Source: Pelosinus sp. IPA-1
GTDB lineage: Bacteria; Bacillota; Negativicutes; DSM-13327
Reading direction: 5' to 3'
NCBI RefSeq assembly: GCF_030269905.1
Contig: NZ_BSVC01000002.1
Span: forward strand, 36,419 to 100,418
DNA: 64,000 bases
This document shows positions 58,623-64,000 of the stretch, piece by piece (the first letter of the stretch is position 1; every line of letters begins with the position of its first letter). A model generated the notes under the pieces. That model did not search any database. It worked only from the letters and a program-made list of their open reading frames with translations, and was not told where the DNA came from. Both the position numbers and the translations under genes were made by a program.

Positions 58623-60590
58623 ATGAAAAAAAATACATTGCAGATGCGGTTGATTCTATTATTGGTACTATTTTCTTTCTTATCGGCAGCGGTAATTGGT
58701 GGTGTCAGTTCTTACATGAATGTTAATAGCGCCAGGGGGGAAATAACGAGGAATAACCAAACAATAGCAAATCAAACTGCCCATGAAATTGAACAATTTA
58801 TGAATGATGATACAAATTTATTAGAGGTATTGGCTTTATCGCCTACTGCATATTCCATGGATGCGGCCAAGTTTCGGGAAATGATTATTACTGCCCAAAA
58901 AAAGAACCCAGAATTTGAAACAATCTATGTTATGAATGCAGTTGGTATGCAGATTGCAAAAACTACCAATTCAGCACTAAACAATAAAGCGGATAAAGAC
59001 TACTTTAAAAATGCCATACAAGGAAATACTTTTCTTACAGAGTCCTATATCTCACAGTTGACCAATGCGCCAACCATTACTATTTCAACACCGATAAAAG
59101 ATTCGAGGGGTACTATTGTTGGAGTACTGGCTGGAGATGTAAGTTTAAAAACAATTGGAGAAATTGCGTCTCGTACTTCAGTTGGTAATTCGGGTTATGT
59201 GGATGTAGTAGATAATAAGGGTACATTGCTGGCCAGCATAAACCCAGAAAAAGTAACAAAACAAGAAAATATTGGGCAAGCAAAATATGTTCAAAATGTT
59301 ATCGCTGGCCAGGCTGGTAATATGGAAGCTGTATCGTCAGCCGGAGTAGAGTCCTTGATTGTATTTGCGCCTGTCAAAAGTTACAACTGGGGTATAATTA
59401 CCTACTTGCCTAAGAAAGAAATTCTTGATCAAATTGAGCATAGTCTTCTAGTGATGTCAGTTTTGATTTTACTGGCTGTGCTCATCGCAGCAGGAACTGC
59501 AATTTATGTCGCCAAAGGAATGGCTAAGCCTCTTAATGAACTGGTACAGGTAGCAGATGAAATTGCCAGTGGTAATTTAAGTAAAAAGGTGCAAGTGCGG
59601 GGCGTGGCAGAAGTTAACAGATTGGCGGTATCTTTAGATAAAATGCGGGAAGATTTACACAACATTATCCTTGATATTATGTCTTCTGCTGAACAAGTTT
59701 CAGCCGCTTCCGAGCAGCTTACAGCGAGTGCTGATCAGTCAGCACAGGCTACTCAATTAGTAGCAAATACTATCTGTCAATTAGCACAAGGGGCTGATCA
59801 ACAAGTTGGCACCATTAATACTACCTCTTCGGTGGTGCAAAAAATGTCAGCGGGTATTCAGGAAGTATCAACAAATGCTAGTTCTGTGAATATCATATCC
59901 GAGCAAGCAGCAACTGCGGCGCAGCGTGGCGGAAAATCAGTTAAAGCTGTTATGCAGCAGATGGATATAATAGAGCGAACCGTTGTCAATTCGGCAGAGG
60001 TGGTAACGAAGCTGGGAGAACGGTCACTAAAAATTGGCCAGATTGTCGAAACAATTTCCAGCATTGCTGGGCAGACGAATCTGTTAGCACTAAATGCAGC
60101 GATTGAAGCAGCTAGAGCTGGCGAACAGGGGCGGGGATTTGCCGTGGTAGCGGAGGAAGTACGGAAGTTGGCGGAACAATCCCAGGAAGCAACTAAACAA
60201 ATTGGCGAATTGATTATCGAAGTTCAGACAGAGACGAATAAAGCCGTAGTAGCTATGAATGATGGCACGCGGGAAGTTAAAATAGGTGGCGAAGTGGTTA
60301 ACACTGCAGGACAAGCCTTTCAAGAAATTGTAGAACTAGTTGAAGGAGTTTCAGGACAATTCAAATCTATTTTATCAGCCATGCAGCAGATGTCTGATGA
60401 AAGTCAGCAGATTGTAGGAGCAGTATATGATATTGATAAAATAAGCAGAGAGGCAGCCGGGCATACTCAGACGGTATCAGCTACGACTGAAGAGCATGCA
60501 GCATCTGTGCAAGAAATTGCAGAATCTAGCCAATCTTTGGTTAAGATGGCTGAAACATTACAAAATACTGTTGCAAAATTTAAACTGTAA
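58623..60590 (+). CDS. Methyl-accepting chemotaxis protein (dCache sensor)
   Basis: A 655-residue receptor: helix 1 (about 8-30), an extracytoplasmic double-Cache domain (about 35-270), helix 2 (about 278-300), HAMP (about 302-355) and the signalling hairpin with tip [20 protein letters not shown] then [14 protein letters not shown] near residues 480-520. Helical methylation regions flank the tip. dCache domains mostly sense amino acids or organic acids. AGGGGGG precedes the ATG. It lies downstream of the PatB-type gene by about 90 bases and could sense a related compound, but has no clear co-transcription signal. Confidence 0.95.
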   Translation: MKKNTLQMRLILLLVLFSFLSAAVIGGVSSYMNVNSARGEITRNNQTIANQTAHEIEQFMNDDTNLLEVLALSPTAYSMDAAKFREMIITAQKKNPEFETIYVMNAVGMQIAKTTNSALNNKADKDYFKNAIQGNTFLTESYISQLTNAPTITISTPIKDSRGTIVGVLAGDVSLKTIGEIASRTSVGNSGYVDVVDNKGTLLASINPEKVTKQENIGQAKYVQNVIAGQAGNMEAVSSAGVESLIVFAPVKSYNWGIITYLPKKEILDQIEHSLLVMSVLILLAVLIAAGTAIYVAKGMAKPLNELVQVADEIASGNLSKKVQVRGVAEVNRLAVSLDKMREDLHNIILDIMSSAEQVSAASEQLTASADQSAQATQLVANTICQLAQGADQQVGTINTTSSVVQKMSAGIQEVSTNASSVNIISEQAATAAQRGGKSVKAVMQQMDIIERTVVNSAEVVTKLGERSLKIGQIVETISSIAGQTNLLALNAAIEAARAGEQGRGFAVVAEEVRKLAEQSQEATKQIGELIIEVQTETNKAVVAMNDGTREVKIGGEVVNTAGQAFQEIVELVEGVSGQFKSILSAMQQMSDESQQIVGAVYDIDKISREAAGHTQTVSATTEEHAASVQEIAESSQSLVKMAETLQNTVAKFKL

Positions 60591-61223
60591 AATAAATATA
60601 AGTCATTGCGAAACAAAACATTTTTCTTCTAGATCTTTCAAGCCCATCCACGCTCTCACGGACAGATTGATTACTTCACACTGAATGCACTATCAAGCTG
60701 TCCTTACCGAATCTTTATAGAGTATCTGGTATAGAAGATTAGGGATGATTATTTCTGCTTTTTCGCAATCTAGTTGATGCCTTGTCAGATTTTAATAAGT
60801 ACAAGATAATGCTACCTCTTTTCTTGAGGTAGCATTATTAAATTTATGGATTCTCTTCTAGCAATATTCTTCGAGTTTATTTAGGAATAGACAAGGCTCA
60901 TGTAATCCCATTATTTATGAGGCTAGTTATCTGCTACTTTTGTCAAGAAAAGTGTTTATAAATCTTTTAGGAGGAATAATCTAGTAATACGGGAATATAA
61001 ACATAATTAAACAATTTCGAGCCTTGAACAATTGTACAAATCTATTCAAGGAAAGTTTACTTTATTCGCAAATATCGCATAAAGATTTGTTTTCAATTAT
61101 TAAGCGGAGTTATGTGGTTATAGATTACAATACAGTCTCGATTCTTACGGAAAAATATGCAGTGTATATGAAAAGTCATTCCTGCCAGACTAATGCAATT
61201 CATTGCAAAATAGGAGCTTGAAG
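60591..61223. other. Intergenic region with inverted repeats
   Basis: ATTGCGAAA (60605-60613) and TTTCGCAAT (60761-60769) frame a 165-base segment and could be the ends of a decayed small element. ATAATGCTACCTC and GAGGTAGCATTAT (60806-60838) form a strong hairpin with a weak T-run, a possible terminator of the receptor gene. From 60840 to 61200 nothing convincing is seen. Confidence 0.45.
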
Positions 61224-61994
61224 ATGAAATTAGAAGAAATGATTAATAAGCGTAAAGCGTCTTTGAACCAGACTGATATGGGGATATGGAAGTATATTTT
61301 TAATCATAAGCAGAAATGCCGGCATATGTCGATCCATGATTTAGCCAAGGAATGCTGCGTATCGAGTACGACCGTGGTGCGGTTTGCCAAGAAACTTTCG
61401 TTTGACGGATTCGGCGACCTGAAGGCTGTACTTAAGATGGAAGAGGAACGAAACATTGGTGACGAGCAGGATGTGCTGGAGGCTATAACAAGCTTTTATC
61501 AGCATAGCTGGAAGGAAATCGTTAAGCGCAATTTCGACGGTGCCAGCAGGCTCATGTACGGTGCCAAGCGAGTATTTGCTTATGCCTCAGGGTACGTACA
61601 GAGCAATGTTGTACAGGAGATAAAGAGACTTTTCTTTTTCGATGATGTATTGATCTACGAGGTGCGAGGGCAGGAGGAGTTTCATTCTTTGGCCAAGATG
61701 ATGACGCCGGATGATCTGGTTATTATTGTTTCGTTGAGCGGTGAGACGCCGATGGCGGTGGAGTTTGCGCAGAAACTGCAGCTTAAGGATGTACCGCTTA
61801 TATCGATTACGCGGTTACATGATAATACACTGGCGGGCCTGAGTACAGAGAATCTATATGTTACACCGGCAACGTTTCAGCTCTATGAGGCAGATGAGGA
61901 TAAGATGCCTTATCAGTCAATGCTGCCGTATTTTCTGCTAATTGAGATATGGTATGTAAAGTATAAATTGTACCGCAAGAATAAAATAAGGTAG
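61224..61994 (+). CDS. RpiR/MurR-family transcriptional regulator
   Basis: A 256-residue regulator: RpiR-type helix-turn-helix (about 1-77, MSIHDLAKECCVSSTTVVRF) and a SIS sugar-phosphate-binding domain (about 105-230) with AYASGYVQSNVV and VIIVSLSGETPMAVEFAQKL. AGGAG lies six bases before the ATG. It stands before an alpha-glucoside PTS permease gene in the same direction, the arrangement of glvR with glv genes in Bacillus, so it likely senses a disaccharide phosphate. Confidence 0.9.
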   Translation: MKLEEMINKRKASLNQTDMGIWKYIFNHKQKCRHMSIHDLAKECCVSSTTVVRFAKKLSFDGFGDLKAVLKMEEERNIGDEQDVLEAITSFYQHSWKEIVKRNFDGASRLMYGAKRVFAYASGYVQSNVVQEIKRLFFFDDVLIYEVRGQEEFHSLAKMMTPDDLVIIVSLSGETPMAVEFAQKLQLKDVPLISITRLHDNTLAGLSTENLYVTPATFQLYEADEDKMPYQSMLPYFLLIEIWYVKYKLYRKNKIR

Positions 61995-62003
61995 AAAAAT
62001 GAG

Positions 62004-62040
62004 ACTGTCTTCGACGAATGTTTAGGACAGTTTTTGTATT
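62004..62040 (+). terminator. Terminator after the RpiR gene
   Basis: ACTGTC and GACAGT with a 16-base loop, then TTTTTGTATTTTT. Confidence 0.6.
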
Positions 62041-62051
62041 TTTATATACAT

Positions 62052-62082
62052 GTACCAAAGTACACAAAATGTACTTTGGTAC
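62052..62082. promoter_or_regulatory. Perfect 13-base inverted repeat before the PTS gene
   Basis: GTACCAAAGTACA, CAAAA, TGTACTTTGGTAC. There is no T-run, so an operator (for the adjacent RpiR protein, for example) is more likely than a terminator. The rest of 62083-62316 shows no clear promoter. Confidence 0.55.
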
Positions 62083-62316
62083 GCATTTGTGTCATAGGGC
62101 CGTAATGCCCTGAATCTATTGAATGTATGGTGATAAGGGGCTATGATAAAACACAAGATATCTTATAAAGCAATAAAGAGTTGTCATGACAAAAAAACTA
62201 TGCACGATTCTTACACGGGGAGAAATAATTTTATGTATCTGCAAAGAAAATTTGCAAAATTCAAAATTAAGGAACTGTTTACGAGTGAAGGAACACTATT
62301 TGATGGAGGTGGGGTT

Positions 62317-64000
62317 ATGTCGATCAACAAGGACATTGTCATGCAAAGTGTACAGCGGTTCGGCGGAGCAATGTTTACGCCAGTTATACTGTTCTCCTTC
62401 TTTGGTATTATGGTATCATTATCCATTATTTTCAAGAACCAGGATATTGTCGGTAGTATAGCGACAAAGGGTACATTCTGGTACAACATTTGGTATGTTA
62501 TTGAACAGGGATCTTGGACAGTCTTTGCGCAAATGCCGCTTTTATTTGCAATTTCTCTGCCAATTGGTCTGGCGAAGAAAAATCAAGCAAGGGCCTGTAT
62601 GGAATCATTTATAATCTATGTCGTATTCAATTATTTTGTTTCAGGGATTCTTACACTAGCAGGTCCTTCATTCGGTGTAGATTATAGTCTCAAAGCAGGT
62701 GGCGGCACAGGCCTTGCAATGATTGCGAATATCAAAACGCTTGACATTGGTATGCTTGGAGCTATCTTAATTTCAGCAATTACGGTATGGCTACATAATC
62801 GTCTCTTTGATGTAGATCTTCCCGATTATCTTGGCATATTCAAAGGCTCGTCTCTCGTAGTAGCAGCCGGATTCTTCTTTATGTTGCCAGTTGCGTATTT
62901 TTTCTGTTTGGTATGGCCATCCGTGCAGCACACAATTGGAACTTTTCAGGAATTTTTGAAAGCGAGTGATGCGCTTGGCGTATGGATGTATACTTTCTGC
63001 GAAAGAATTTTAATTCCTACGGGGCTCCATCATTTCATTTACACGCCATTTATTTTTGGACCAGCAATTGTTGATGGTGGAATTCAACAGTATTGGTTGA
63101 AACATTTGCAAGATTTTGCGACTTCAGCCCAATCGTTGAAAGAAATGTTCCCAGGGGCTGGTTTCTCTTTACATGGTTCTTCCAAAATATTTGGTGTTCC
63201 AGGAATTGCACTTGCTATTTATGCCACGGCGAAACCAGCGAAAAAGAAAGCTGTTGCCGGGTTGTTGATTCCAGCAACGATTACGGCAGTGATCTGTGGG
63301 ATTACAGAACCGCTTGAATTTACATTCCTATTCGTCGCTCCTGTACTGTTTGTAGTGCATGCAGTACTTGCTGCAACACTTGCTGCAACACTTTTTTTAT
63401 TCGGTGTAGTTGGTTCTTTTGGTGCAGGACTTATTGATGCCATCGTACAGAACTGGATTCCATTATTTAAATTTCATTCCGCAACTTATATTATGCAAAT
63501 CGTAGTTGGTCTTTGTTTTACAGCGATTTACTTCTTCGTGTTCCGTTACCTGATTGTGAAGAATGATTATAAAACTCCAGGCCGTACCGAAAATGATGCA
63601 GAAGATAAACTTTATTCCAAAGCTGAGTATAAAGCCAAGATAGCGATGGAAGGAATGATTAATGTCGATGAACGCGATATTAAGGCAGCGGTATTTCTTG
63701 GAGCTCTTGGTGGCAAGGAAAATATAAAGGATGTAACAAATTGTGCTACGCGTCTTCGCGTAACAGTCGTAGATGATTCGCTGATAAAAGGAGTAAGCAC
63801 ATTTGTAAAAGCTGGCGCGCATGGACTTGTAAAAAATGGGCATGCGGTACAGGTGATTGTTGGATTATCCGTACCACAGGTAAGAGAGCGTTTTGAAGCA
63901 TTACTGCAAGATACATCAGATGCAGAAACTGCATCTGGCACAGATAAATCTACAGCATTGAAGGCGTTTATCAGTGGTGAAGTCATTCCGATTACGAAGG
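62317..64000 (+). CDS. PTS alpha-glucoside-specific permease EIICB(A), cut by window end
   Basis: The frame is open to the last base, giving 561 residues. The EIIC part opens VQRFGGAMFTPVILFSFFGI, and has the TEPLEFTFLFVAP loop of sugar binding. The EIIB domain (about 440-525) carries the phospho-Cys in DVTNCATRLRVTV. The last residues, LKAFISGEVIPITK, look like the start of a fused EIIA domain, which Bacillus GlvC/MalP lacks. Sequence style matches the GlvC/AglA alpha-glucoside group. GGAGGTGGGG precedes the ATG; an in-frame ATG at 62233 would add 28 atypical residues. The neighbouring RpiR regulator agrees. Confidence 0.9.
   Translation, partial: MSINKDIVMQSVQRFGGAMFTPVILFSFFGIMVSLSIIFKNQDIVGSIATKGTFWYNIWYVIEQGSWTVFAQMPLLFAISLPIGLAKKNQARACMESFIIYVVFNYFVSGILTLAGPSFGVDYSLKAGGGTGLAMIANIKTLDIGMLGAILISAITVWLHNRLFDVDLPDYLGIFKGSSLVVAAGFFFMLPVAYFFCLVWPSVQHTIGTFQEFLKASDALGVWMYTFCERILIPTGLHHFIYTPFIFGPAIVDGGIQQYWLKHLQDFATSAQSLKEMFPGAGFSLHGSSKIFGVPGIALAIYATAKPAKKKAVAGLLIPATITAVICGITEPLEFTFLFVAPVLFVVHAVLAATLAATLFLFGVVGSFGAGLIDAIVQNWIPLFKFHSATYIMQIVVGLCFTAIYFFVFRYLIVKNDYKTPGRTENDAEDKLYSKAEYKAKIAMEGMINVDERDIKAAVFLGALGGKENIKDVTNCATRLRVTVVDDSLIKGVSTFVKAGAHGLVKNGHAVQVIVGLSVPQVRERFEALLQDTSDAETASGTDKSTALKAFISGEVIPITK

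Overview
The window reads like the chromosome of a low-to-mid GC, anaerobic, endospore-forming Firmicute. The gene mix fits the Negativicutes (Sporomusaceae, for example a Pelosinus- or Sporomusa-like organism), but this is an inference from content and not a database match. Pointers are a Ger(x)C germination protein, two T-box leaders, TPP, guanine and PRPP-type (ykkC) riboswitches, B12-dependent acyl-CoA mutase genes, DcuC-family carriers, LarA, and LPP20/FlgT-like secreted proteins. No rRNA, tRNA, CRISPR array, phage or intact insertion sequence was recognised.

Layout. 1-4.4 kb: tail of a gerC-like gene, fosX (fosfomycin hydrolase), a small membrane-anchored protein, an ArsB/NhaD-type carrier and a ferredoxin-type aldo/keto reductase. 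4.6-11.4 kb: a GbsR/MarR-type regulator followed by a tight operon of a two-subunit B12 acyl-CoA mutase, its MeaB G-protein chaperone, an M24 metallohydrolase and a two-subunit CoA-transferase. The mutase carries the Phe/Gln pair of isobutyryl-CoA mutase, not the Tyr/Arg pair of methylmalonyl-CoA mutase. 11.6-15 kb: a divergent peptide deformylase and a four-gene cluster (unknown protein, small Gly/Ser-tailed membrane protein, glutathionylspermidine-synthase-like ATP-grasp, DUF350). 15-16.9 kb: thiW-thiM under a TPP riboswitch. 17-21.4 kb: a MerR regulator with a 19-bp-spacer promoter, then a class D beta-lactamase with blaR1-blaI and three recognisable Bla operators. 21.5-25.4 kb: a GNAT protein, a DnaA-box cluster, and xpt-pbuX under a tandem guanine + PRPP riboswitch.

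25.4-41.9 kb: mostly single genes (acetyltransferase, secreted proteins, ROK regulator + MFS carrier, VOC protein, papain-like protease, GT39 glycosyltransferase, Fsr-like MFS, histidine phosphatase, CAP-domain protein, two-component system). Many are separated by copies of one stem-loop repeat, CTCCTGCAAAG...CTTTGCAGGAG with a conserved downstream tail; I count about eleven copies in the window, all in one orientation. 42-48 kb: a T-box whose specifier reads ATC (Ile) precedes a BASS-family transporter and a LarA-type racemase, followed by an amidohydrolase/AbgT pair sharing an upstream motif. 48-51.2 kb: a membrane protein, an AIM24 protein, and serS behind a Ser T-box. 51.3-58.5 kb: dcuC-pepT (minus) and a FadR-type regulator-dcuC-DUF1847-PatB/MalY unit (plus), with TGGTATACCA-type operators before the regulator and before the plus-strand dcuC. 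58.6-64 kb: a chemotaxis receptor, an RpiR regulator and an alpha-glucoside PTS permease cut by the window end.

The points most worth following are the isobutyryl-CoA-mutase-like operon with its unexpected M24 protein, the Ile T-box controlling a BASS transporter plus a LarA racemase, the tandem riboswitch, the isolated DnaA-box cluster, and the repeat family.
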